Assembly: GCA_002367815.1 (NCBI GenBank)
Contig: DFDG01000209.1
Location: forward strand, 1-11,063
Length of the DNA: 11,063 nucleotides
Direction of reading: 5' to 3'
Source of the DNA: Opitutaceae bacterium UBA3033
GTDB lineage: Bacteria; Verrucomicrobiota; Verrucomicrobiia; Opitutales; Opitutaceae
Positions 1 through 6,489 of the stretch are shown piece after piece. The notes under the pieces were generated by a model. That model was not told the origin of the DNA and searched no databases. It saw only the letters and a list, made by a program, of their open reading frames with translations. The position numbers and the translations under genes are program-made. Numbering within the stretch: position 1 is the first letter of the stretch; every line of letters starts with the position of its first letter.

Positions 1-78
1 GCAGGAGCCTGCGTGCAGGCGATTCGTGATGAAAACTGTTGGCGTGAGCCGCGAGATCGCCTGCACGCAGGCTCCTGC
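1..78. repeat. Perfect 23-bp inverted repeat of two REP-like units
   Basis: Bases 1-23 are the exact reverse complement of bases 56-78, separated by a 32-base loop. Each arm contains its own small hairpin: GCCTGC-GT-GCAGGC at 7-20 and GCCTGC-AC-GCAGGC at 59-72. This nested design, a short head (GCAGGA) followed by a GC-rich hairpin with a facing second copy, is that of REP/BIME-type extragenic palindromes mobilised by RAYT transposases. It sits about 90 bases beyond the purL stop codon, in intergenic DNA. No U-tract is visible, so it is not a clear intrinsic terminator, although such a strong stem could protect or end the purL transcript. The element may continue left of the window. The structure is seen directly; assignment to the REP class is inference. 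Confidence 0.85.
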
Positions 79-168
79 AATAAATCGGTGATTCGGCCTC
101 ACGCCTCCAAAAAATAACAGATAGGCCAGCCCGGTGACGGCAAATCTTACAGGCATCGATTGCGTTAT
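79..168. other. Short spacer between repeat and purL 3' end
   Basis: This is about 90 bases between the inverted repeat and the TAA of purL. I see no open frame and no convincing terminator. Read on the purL strand, the only stem-like sequence is a weak GGCGTGAGGCC. The octamer CTCACGCC at 96-103 can pair with GGCGTGAG at 41-48 in the repeat loop, so alternative folding is possible but unsupported. Confidence 0.5.
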
Positions 169-3100
169 TTATCCCACCCAATCACGGGCGTTGCGGAACA
201 GCTTCATCCACGGTGAAGCTTCGGCCCAGTCGAATGGGGCCCAGCTCATCGCCTGAGTTTTATGAACGCGCTCGGGGTGGGGCATCATGATGGTGACGCG
301 ACCATCATTTGTCGTGAGAGCGGTGATGCCGAATGGTGACCCGTTGGGGTTGAGCGGATAGTGTTCGGTTCCGATTCGAGAAGCATGATCCACCTTCGCC
401 AAGGCTTCGGAGGACAGCGCCATCGCGAGATCTTGCGCCTGCTTGTTGTCCACGAAACGCGCGCTGACCAAGCCGGAGTCGTTGCAGGATTGGGCGGCGT
501 CGGCATTTGCGAATTCAGTAAAACCTTCACCGTGGGCGACGACCACGGGAATGACAGAACCTTCCATACCCTTGAACAGAATACTCGGACTGGATTCGAC
601 CTTCAGGGAAACAAAACGGGATTCGTAGCGCTCGGATTTGTTTTGGACGAAGTGCGGCCAGTGATCGGCACCGGGGATGATCGAGTGCAGGTTGCTCAAC
701 ATCTGGCAGCCGTTGCACACACCGAATGAAAACGTGTCTTCACGGGCAAAGAACGCGGTAAATTCTTCACGCGCTTTGTCGTGAAAAAGGATGCTCTTGG
801 CCCAGCCTTCGCCAGCCCCAAGCACATCACCGTAGCTAAAGCCACCGCATGCGGCTATACCGCGGAAATCTTTGAGTGAAACACGTCCTTGGAGAATGTC
901 CGACATGTGGACATCGATGGCCTCGAATCCAGCCCGAGTGAATGCGGCTGCCATTTCAATCTGCCCGTTGACGCCCTGTTCGCGCAAAATGGCGATTTTC
1001 GGATTATTATTCGCCACGGAGTCACGGAGGTCACAAAGACCAGAATCTGAAGATTCTTTATTCCGTGTGTTCTGCGTCTTCGTGGCCAAACTCAATTGAG
1101 TATGGTCAAACGTGATCTTTGGCGAGATGCCGGGATTGTTGGGATCGAGCTTAAGTTGATGCTCTTGCTCGGCACATTCGGGATTGTCGCGCAGGCCCTG
1201 AATGCGACGGGTGACATCGGACCAGAGCGCGCGCAGATCGAAGAGATTCTCCTCGATGAGGACCTTGTTGCTCTGGGTGACCCGGAATGCGTGGGTAGAG
1301 TTGAGAGTGCCGATGCGTGAGACGCAGGCCTTGAGACCGTTTTCACGGAGGACGAGATAGACGTCATCAAAATCGGATTCCCGCACTTGAATGACAGCGC
1401 CAAGTTCTTCGTTGAAGAGCGCGCTGAACGGATCGTGTAGATGAGGGATTTCCAAATCGACGCCGGTGTGTCCGGCAAAAGCCATTTCGGCGACGGTGGC
1501 GAGCAGCCCACCATCAGAGCGATCATGATAGGCGAGTAGCTTCTTCATCCGGCCGAGTTGCTGGATCGCTTTCCAGAAATTCTTAAGATCGGTGGGATTG
1601 TCCACATCGGGGGTGGCTTCGCCCATTTGCGAAACTACCTGCGCGAGAATGGATCCACCCAAGCGATTTTTACCGCGACCGAGATCGATCAGGAGCAGGA
1701 CGGTAGCGCCGATTGATGGTTGGTAGGGCGAACCCTCCGGGTGAGCCGTTTGTGTGCGCGGCTCGGCGGGGACGCCTCGTCCTACCTCGGAATCGTATTG
1801 GAGCTGGGGCGTAAGGCTGAGGCGGATGTCCGTCACTGCCGCGAAGGCGGAAACGATCAAGGAGACGGGAGCAGTGACCCGTTTTTCGGTGCCGCGATCC
1901 GACCATACGGTGCTCATGCTCATCGAGTCTTTGCCTACGGGAATCGTGATGCCGAGAGCGGGGCAGAGTTCCATGCCGACGGCTCTAACGGCGGCGTATA
2001 GATCGGAGGCGTCGCCGGGCACAGCGGGGGCGGCCATCCAATTGGCGGAGAGATTTACTTTACCGAGGTCGCCGATTTGCGCGGCGGCGAGATTGGTCAG
2101 GGCTTCACCGACGGCGAGGCGGGCAGAAGCGGCGGCATTGTTGACCGCGACCGGAGTCCGTTCGCCCATGGCCATAGCCTCACCGGTAAACACATCAAAA
2201 GCGGCGGCAGTAACTCCGCAATCCGCCACGGGCACTTGCCAAGGACCGACCATTTGGTCGCGCACGATCAGACCGCCGACGGAACGATCGCCGATGGAGA
2301 TAAGGAAAGTTTTATCGGCAACCGTCGGGTGGGAGAGGACACGTTTGCAGGCTTCCTTCAAGTGGACACCGCGGAGATCGAGTTCCTTTTGCGGGCGCTT
2401 TTTTGTCTTCTCGTTGCGATGCATGCGCGGCGGTTTGCCGAGGAGAACTTCCAGCGGCATGTCGATGGGCTGGTTTTTGAAATGCGGATCCTCGACGCTG
2501 AGTTGCTTCACTTCGGTGGCTTCACCGACGATGGCGAAAGGTGCGCGTTCGCGGCTGCAAAGTTCGGCAAAGGTGGCGATACGATCGGCCGGAATGGCGA
2601 GGACGTAGCGTTCCTGCGATTCATTGCACCAGATCTCGAGCGGCGACATGCCGGGCTCGTCATTGGGAATTTTGCGCAAATCGAATCGACCGCCGCGGCC
2701 GCCGTCGTTGACGAGTTCGGGCAAGGCATTGGAAACGCCGCCGGCACCCACATCGTGAATGAAAGAGATGGGATTGGCGTCGCCCATGGCCCAACAGCGG
2801 TCGATGACTTCCTGGCAGCGGCGCTCCATCTCCGGGTTGTCACGTTGCACGCTGGCGAAATCGAGATCTTCGTTGCCTGAGCCGCTGGCCATCGAACTGG
2901 CCGCGCCACCACCGAGGCCGATCAGCATGGCGGGACCCCCGAGGACGACGAGTTTATCGCCGGGGTTAATGTCACCCTTTTGAACATGATCGGCGCGGAT
3001 GTTGCCGAGCCCGCCCGCGAGCATGATCGGTTTGTGATAACCGCGAATTTCCCTCGCGTCGGAATCGGGTCCGTTGGACGGCACCTGTTGTTCGAAGGTG

Positions 3101-4353
3101 CGGAAATAACCGTTGATGGCGGGGCGACCGAATTCGTTGTTGAAAGCGGCTGCACCGAGCGGCCCTTCGATCATGATATCGAGGGCCGAGACGATGCGGT
3201 CGGGTTTGCCGTATTTCCTTTCCCAAGGTTGTTCAGCCCCTGGAATGCGCAGATTGGAGACCGTGAAACCAACCAGACCTGCCTTGGGTTTGGCCCCACG
3301 GCCCGTGGCGCCTTCGTCGCGAATTTCTCCACCCGAACCGGTGGCGGCGCCGGCAAAGGGAGAGATCGCCGTGGGATGATTATGAGTCTCTACCTTGCAA
3401 AGCAGGTGAATCTCCTCGTCGTGGGCCGCGTAGGCTTTGGTTTGCGGATCGGCGTAGAACCGTCCGCCGCGCGATCCGGTGATGACCGCGGAATTGTCGC
3501 TGTAGGCGGAGAGAATGCCCCCACTGTGCAGTTCGTGGGTGTTCCGGATCATCTGAAACAGCGACCGGTCCTGCTTGTGGCCGTCGATATCCCAAGTGGC
3601 ATTGAAGATCTTGTGGCGACAGTGCTCCGAATTGGCCTGTGCGAACATCATCAATTCGATGTCGTTGGGGTTGCGACCGATCTTGATAAAGGCCTCAACC
3701 AGATAATCGATTTCATCTTCGGCCAACGCCAGACCTAGCTTTGTGTTGGCCGCGACGAGCGCGGCGCGACCTTCGGCTATGACCGGTATGGTAGTCAGCG
3801 GCCGCGGTGCCCCATGGTGAAACAGGGCGGAGCACGATTCGATATCCGAAAAAACCACCTGGGTCATTCGGTCGTGGAGTTTGGACCGGAGGATATCGAT
3901 GTGGGCCGAGAGCTGGCTCGCGCCTTCGGGAGTATCAGCATCGGAACGGCTACCAGCTGTAGCGCCAGCAAGCTGGCTGCCGACGGACGGATTAAGGGCT
4001 ACATTGTTGAATTCGATTGTGAAGGCGATGACCCGTTCGATGCGTTTAATCCCATCAAGCCCACAGATATGGGCGATATCAGTAGCCTTGGAAGACCATG
4101 GGGAAAAGGTGCCGGGGCGAGGGGCGACAATTTGCTGCAATCCTTGAACCTGTTTCGCGATGCGACTTGGTCCGTAGGTGAGGAGTTTCTCGAGCACTGT
4201 CTGCTGGGCCGGGGGCAATTCTCCGGTCAACTCACATATATGGACATATTCGGCGCTTAGTGCCCGAACCGGCAGGCCTGCCGCGGTGAAGTCTTGGAGA
4301 AGTTTGTGAAGGCGAAAGGTAGATAGAGCGGGGGAGCCGCGAAGCGTCAGCAT
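169..4353 (-). CDS. purL: Phosphoribosylformylglycinamidine synthase, single-chain (FGAM synthase)
   Basis: The enzyme converts FGAR, ATP and glutamine to FGAM, step four of de novo purine synthesis, in the cytoplasm. I chose ATG 4353 (1394 aa) because its MLTLRGSPALS matches the N-terminus of proteobacterial PurL; the frame stays open to ATG 4428 and GTG 4467. Residues below count from 4353. Order: PurS-like N-terminal domain (about 1-150); linker and first synthase half with FAQANSEHCRH (237-247) and ETHNHP (322-327); second synthase half; class I glutaminase domain (about 1115-1394). The glutaminase shows nucleophile Cys1213 in GVCNGCQM and His1359/Glu1361 in MMPHPERV. E. coli PurL is about 1295 aa as I remember it. 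The extra 100 residues are mainly four insertions near residues 125-148, 855-880, 1090-1114 and 1305-1325, each overlying a palindromic DNA element. The frame is intact and all recognised motifs remain, so an active enzyme is expected. It is divergent from purF-purM. No Shine-Dalgarno is evident. Confidence 0.96.
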   Translation of the reverse strand: MLTLRGSPALSTFRLHKLLQDFTAAGLPVRALSAEYVHICELTGELPPAQQTVLEKLLTYGPSRIAKQVQGLQQIVAPRPGTFSPWSSKATDIAHICGLDGIKRIERVIAFTIEFNNVALNPSVGSQLAGATAGSRSDADTPEGASQLSAHIDILRSKLHDRMTQVVFSDIESCSALFHHGAPRPLTTIPVIAEGRAALVAANTKLGLALAEDEIDYLVEAFIKIGRNPNDIELMMFAQANSEHCRHKIFNATWDIDGHKQDRSLFQMIRNTHELHSGGILSAYSDNSAVITGSRGGRFYADPQTKAYAAHDEEIHLLCKVETHNHPTAISPFAGAATGSGGEIRDEGATGRGAKPKAGLVGFTVSNLRIPGAEQPWERKYGKPDRIVSALDIMIEGPLGAAAFNNEFGRPAINGYFRTFEQQVPSNGPDSDAREIRGYHKPIMLAGGLGNIRADHVQKGDINPGDKLVVLGGPAMLIGLGGGAASSMASGSGNEDLDFASVQRDNPEMERRCQEVIDRCWAMGDANPISFIHDVGAGGVSNALPELVNDGGRGGRFDLRKIPNDEPGMSPLEIWCNESQERYVLAIPADRIATFAELCSRERAPFAIVGEATEVKQLSVEDPHFKNQPIDMPLEVLLGKPPRMHRNEKTKKRPQKELDLRGVHLKEACKRVLSHPTVADKTFLISIGDRSVGGLIVRDQMVGPWQVPVADCGVTAAAFDVFTGEAMAMGERTPVAVNNAAASARLAVGEALTNLAAAQIGDLGKVNLSANWMAAPAVPGDASDLYAAVRAVGMELCPALGITIPVGKDSMSMSTVWSDRGTEKRVTAPVSLIVSAFAAVTDIRLSLTPQLQYDSEVGRGVPAEPRTQTAHPEGSPYQPSIGATVLLLIDLGRGKNRLGGSILAQVVSQMGEATPDVDNPTDLKNFWKAIQQLGRMKKLLAYHDRSDGGLLATVAEMAFAGHTGVDLEIPHLHDPFSALFNEELGAVIQVRESDFDDVYLVLRENGLKACVSRIGTLNSTHAFRVTQSNKVLIEENLFDLRALWSDVTRRIQGLRDNPECAEQEHQLKLDPNNPGISPKITFDHTQLSLATKTQNTRNKESSDSGLCDLRDSVANNNPKIAILREQGVNGQIEMAAAFTRAGFEAIDVHMSDILQGRVSLKDFRGIAACGGFSYGDVLGAGEGWAKSILFHDKAREEFTAFFAREDTFSFGVCNGCQMLSNLHSIIPGADHWPHFVQNKSERYESRFVSLKVESSPSILFKGMEGSVIPVVVAHGEGFTEFANADAAQSCNDSGLVSARFVDNKQAQDLAMALSSEALAKVDHASRIGTEHYPLNPNGSPFGITALTTNDGRVTIMMPHPERVHKTQAMSWAPFDWAEASPWMKLFRNARDWVG
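389..416. repeat. Palindromic repeat read in frame within the PurL glutaminase domain
   Basis: The plus strand reads TCCACC-TTCGCCAAGGCTTCG-GAGGACA, with TCC.CC arms facing GG.GGA and complementary TTCG/CGAA-like cores. From memory this closely resembles a very common short repeat of Verrucomicrobiota and Planctomycetota genomes (TCCGCC...GGCGGACA type). It encodes LSSEALAKVDH (about residues 1312-1322) in a segment of about 21 residues that E. coli PurL lacks, between RFVDN and YPLNPNGSP. The hairpin is imperfect and the family match is recalled, not searched. Confidence 0.6.
1013..1086. repeat. Imperfect 35-bp inverted repeat in the PurL linker
   Basis: Arms at 1013-1047 and 1052-1086 surround a 4-base loop (TGAA). 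The ends (GCCACG...CGTGGC) and the centre (AGAATC...GATTCT) pair perfectly; about 21 of 35 positions pair overall. The arms carry CACGGAGTCACGGAGG and its diverged counterpart CCGTGTGTTCTGCGTC, resembling the widespread CACGGAG-type repeat found between genes in many bacteria. It encodes roughly residues 1090-1114 of PurL, in the linker between the synthase and glutaminase domains, where the protein is about 18 residues longer than E. coli PurL. It is read through in frame. Confidence 0.7.
1722..1786. repeat. Palindromic element inserted in the second synthase half of PurL
   Basis: The left arm (1722-1748) starts GGTAGGGCGA and ends GAGCCG. The reverse complement of the right arm (1759-1786) starts GGTAGGACGA and also ends GAGCCG. 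The two arms match along most of their length with one base indel, over a 10-base loop. I recall GGTAGGRCGA...GAGCCG repeats as abundant in Opitutaceae genomes. The element encodes about residues 856-878 of PurL (VGRGVPAEP...HPEGSPYQ), a Pro/Gly-rich stretch placed after TPQL and before VLLLIDLG. E. coli PurL has only a five-residue turn there, so this is about 28 extra residues. No stop or frameshift results. Confidence 0.8.
3911..3978. repeat. REP-like hairpin with flanking 8-bp direct repeats in 5' purL
   Basis: GTAGC precedes a perfect hairpin GCCAGC-AA-GCTGGC at 3964-3977, the same architecture as the arms of the repeat at 1-78. A second small palindrome, GCTAC-CAGCT-GTAGC, lies at 3949-3963. 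The octamer AGCTGGCT occurs at 3911-3918 and 3971-3978, exactly 60 bases apart, and gives a 20-residue spaced SQL...SQL repeat in the protein (126-128 and 146-148). The segment falls where PurL is about 29 residues longer than E. coli PurL, just after the N-terminal domain. Either a REP-like insertion or a small duplication is plausible. Confidence 0.55.
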
Positions 4354-4572
4354 GGTCGTGAGCTTGTTTTTCCAAACATCCAACGTGTGGTCAAGGGGAC
4401 TGAGTGTTTTGTGCGATGTTTTGGTCATAAAACAGAGAAAGCCATTGACGATTTGCAACGTGTCCACGCAATGAGCATCTTTATCGCCCGTGAGGACCTG
4501 GAACCATCCAAACCGATCTCATCAACGACGCTTTTCTGACCGGAAAGCCACGGTAAATCCGAGCGTGCCCCT
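4354..4572. promoter_or_regulatory. Divergent intergenic region between purL and purF
   Basis: These 219 bases separate the preferred purL start (4353, minus) from the purF start (4573, plus) and must hold both promoters. I cannot identify convincing -35/-10 pairs on either strand. The best fragments are TTGACG at 4445-4450 without a good -10, and a weak stem CTTTTC/GGAAAG at 4531-4547 upstream of purF. I see no purine riboswitch fold or clear operator palindrome. If purL instead starts at GTG 4467, the shared region shrinks to 105 bases. Confidence 0.45.
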
Positions 4573-6486
4573 ATGAGCGAACGGATCACCCACGAATGCG
4601 GCGTAGCCCTGGTGCGGCTCTTAAAACCACTCTCCTTTTACCAGGAAAAATACGGTTCACCCCTGTGGGGCTTTACGAAGCTGTTCCTCCTCATGGAAAA
4701 GCAGCACAACCGTGGGCAGGACGGCGCGGGAGTGGCCTGTGTGAAACTCAATATGCCACCGGGCGATTCCTACATGTTTCGTGAGCGCAGTGTTAAATCC
4801 AATGCGTTGGATCGGATATTCAAAGCGCTGCTGAAACAGTATAATGATAAGGTCTCCACGGGCACAATTTTCCCGGAATTTCCTGATACCGTGCGCAAGA
4901 ACTTCGATTTCGGTGGTGAATTGTTGATGGGCCATCTGCGTTATGGGACTAGCGGCGATTACAATGCTTCCTCCTGTCATCCGTTTTTCCGGCGCAGTCC
5001 TTGGCCGACACGTAATCTGGCGCTTTGCGGTAATTTCACCCTGACCAATACAACCGAACTCAATGCCTCCCTGACGGCGATGGGGCAGCACCCGATCTAT
5101 GCAACAGATACGCAGGCCGTGCTCGAAAAGATCGGTTACTATTTGGATCAAGAGCACGAAGACATTTACCGGAAGCTAAGAGATGACGGCATGCCCGGGG
5201 ATGAGATCGCGACCCACATCAGCATGGATCTCGATTTGGCTCGGGTCTTCAAAAAGGCCTCGGCCAAATGGGATGGTGGCTATACGATTTGCGGTATGAC
5301 GGGTAACGGCGATGCCTTTGTGGCGCGCGACCCATCAGGCATACGTCCTTGCTTCTATTTTCAGAATGATGAAGTGATCGCCTTCGCCTCTGAACGGGCC
5401 CCTCTAATGACAGGTTTTGATCTGGATTTGGAGGAGGTGAAGGAAGTTACCCCCGGCCATGTCATGATGATCAAACATCACGGGCAGGTCACGGACACGG
5501 CGTTTGCCGAACCTCTGCCCCGAACCGAGTGCACGTTTGAGCGTATCTATTTTTCCCGAGGCAATGACTACGATATCTATCGGGAGCGCAAAGCCCTCGG
5601 CGGCAATCTGGCCGATCAGGTCATCAAATCTATCAACCACGATTGGGCTAACAGCGTTTTCGGCTTCATTCCTAATACGGCCGAAGTGGCTTACTACGGC
5701 TTGATGTCAGCCCTGCGGGAACGCCGTCGCCTCGAAGTAAAGTCGGCGATCCTTGAGGCCAGTAACGCGGGGAAATTAACCGAAGCGATGCTCGATGATT
5801 TGATCCTCAACAACTGGCCGCGCAGTGAAAAGGTGGTCAGCAAGGACATCAAATTACGCACCTTTATCGGGCAGGAAAATTTGCGCAATCAACTCGCGAG
5901 CCATGTTTACGATATCACTTACGGATCGATCAAACCGGGTGACAATCTGGTCTGCTTGGAGGATTCGATCGTGCGCGGCACCACACTCCGAAAGTCCATC
6001 CTGCGCATTCTCAGCCGACTGCATCCCCGGAAGATTGTCATCGTTTCCACCGCACCCCAGATACGCTATCCCGACTGTTATGGGATCGATATGTCTGAGC
6101 TGGGTAAGTTCATCGCATTTGAAGCCGCAGTTGAGCTGCTCAAGGAACGTGGCAAAGGCGACCTGCTCGAAGAGGTTTATCAACTTTGTCGTGGTGAAAT
6201 CGAACGCGGTATCAAGATTGATACCAATCATGTGCGCAAGATTTACGAACCGTTCACCCCGGAAGAGATATCGGCCAAAATCGTCGAACGGGTGGCGCCA
6301 AAGAAGAACGGATGGAAAGGTGAGATCGAAATCATTTATCAAACCATTGAGCATTTGCATGCCGCCCTCCCGCATCATTCGGGAGATTGGTATTTCACCG
6401 GCAATTATCCGACTTTGGGAGGCTACCGCGTGGTGAATCAGGCTTACATCAATTACTACGAGAAAAACGAAGGCCGGAGTTACTGA
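4573..6486 (+). CDS. purF: Amidophosphoribosyltransferase (long form)
   Basis: This enzyme moves ammonia from glutamine to PRPP to make phosphoribosylamine, the committing step of purine synthesis. The N-terminal half is an Ntn-type glutaminase. Cys9 in MSERITHECGVALVRL would become the N-terminal nucleophile after removal of an eight-residue propeptide. KQHNRGQDGAG (43-53), GHLRYGTSGDYN (120-131), CGNFTLTN (152-159, oxyanion-hole type) and RDPSGIRPC (252-260) fit this family. The C-terminal half is a phosphoribosyltransferase with the PRPP loop VCLEDSIVRGTT (460-471). At 637 aa it exceeds the usual 470-510 aa. One excess segment of about 40 residues (about 385-425) precedes LRTFIGQ, and a further C-terminal stretch follows the PRPP domain; this pattern matches the form I remember from Bacteroidota. 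The cysteine ligands of the B. subtilis iron-sulfur cluster are not evident. No strong ribosome binding site precedes the ATG. purM follows after 3 nt. Confidence 0.95.
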   Translation: MSERITHECGVALVRLLKPLSFYQEKYGSPLWGFTKLFLLMEKQHNRGQDGAGVACVKLNMPPGDSYMFRERSVKSNALDRIFKALLKQYNDKVSTGTIFPEFPDTVRKNFDFGGELLMGHLRYGTSGDYNASSCHPFFRRSPWPTRNLALCGNFTLTNTTELNASLTAMGQHPIYATDTQAVLEKIGYYLDQEHEDIYRKLRDDGMPGDEIATHISMDLDLARVFKKASAKWDGGYTICGMTGNGDAFVARDPSGIRPCFYFQNDEVIAFASERAPLMTGFDLDLEEVKEVTPGHVMMIKHHGQVTDTAFAEPLPRTECTFERIYFSRGNDYDIYRERKALGGNLADQVIKSINHDWANSVFGFIPNTAEVAYYGLMSALRERRRLEVKSAILEASNAGKLTEAMLDDLILNNWPRSEKVVSKDIKLRTFIGQENLRNQLASHVYDITYGSIKPGDNLVCLEDSIVRGTTLRKSILRILSRLHPRKIVIVSTAPQIRYPDCYGIDMSELGKFIAFEAAVELLKERGKGDLLEEVYQLCRGEIERGIKIDTNHVRKIYEPFTPEEISAKIVERVAPKKNGWKGEIEIIYQTIEHLHAALPHHSGDWYFTGNYPTLGGYRVVNQAYINYYEKNEGRSY

Positions 6487-6489
6487 ATC

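Noticed and set aside
1..78. Inverted repeat as intrinsic terminator of purL
   Set aside because: No U-tract follows the stem within the window on the purL strand, the loop is long, and the nested hairpins fit a REP-like pair better.
1754..2880. Long plus-strand open frames (284 and 267 codons) opposite purL
   Set aside because: They lie wholly antisense to strongly conserved PurL coding sequence, and their translations show no recognisable domain; such shadows are common in GC-rich genes.
4354..4467. N-terminal extension of PurL to GTG 4467 or ATG 4428
   Set aside because: Proteobacterial PurL starts at the residue matching ATG 4353; the upstream 38 residues show no family similarity, and no better ribosome binding site is seen.
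4468..4572. Purine riboswitch or PurR-type operator
   Set aside because: I could not find a conserved purine aptamer core or a clear operator palindrome.
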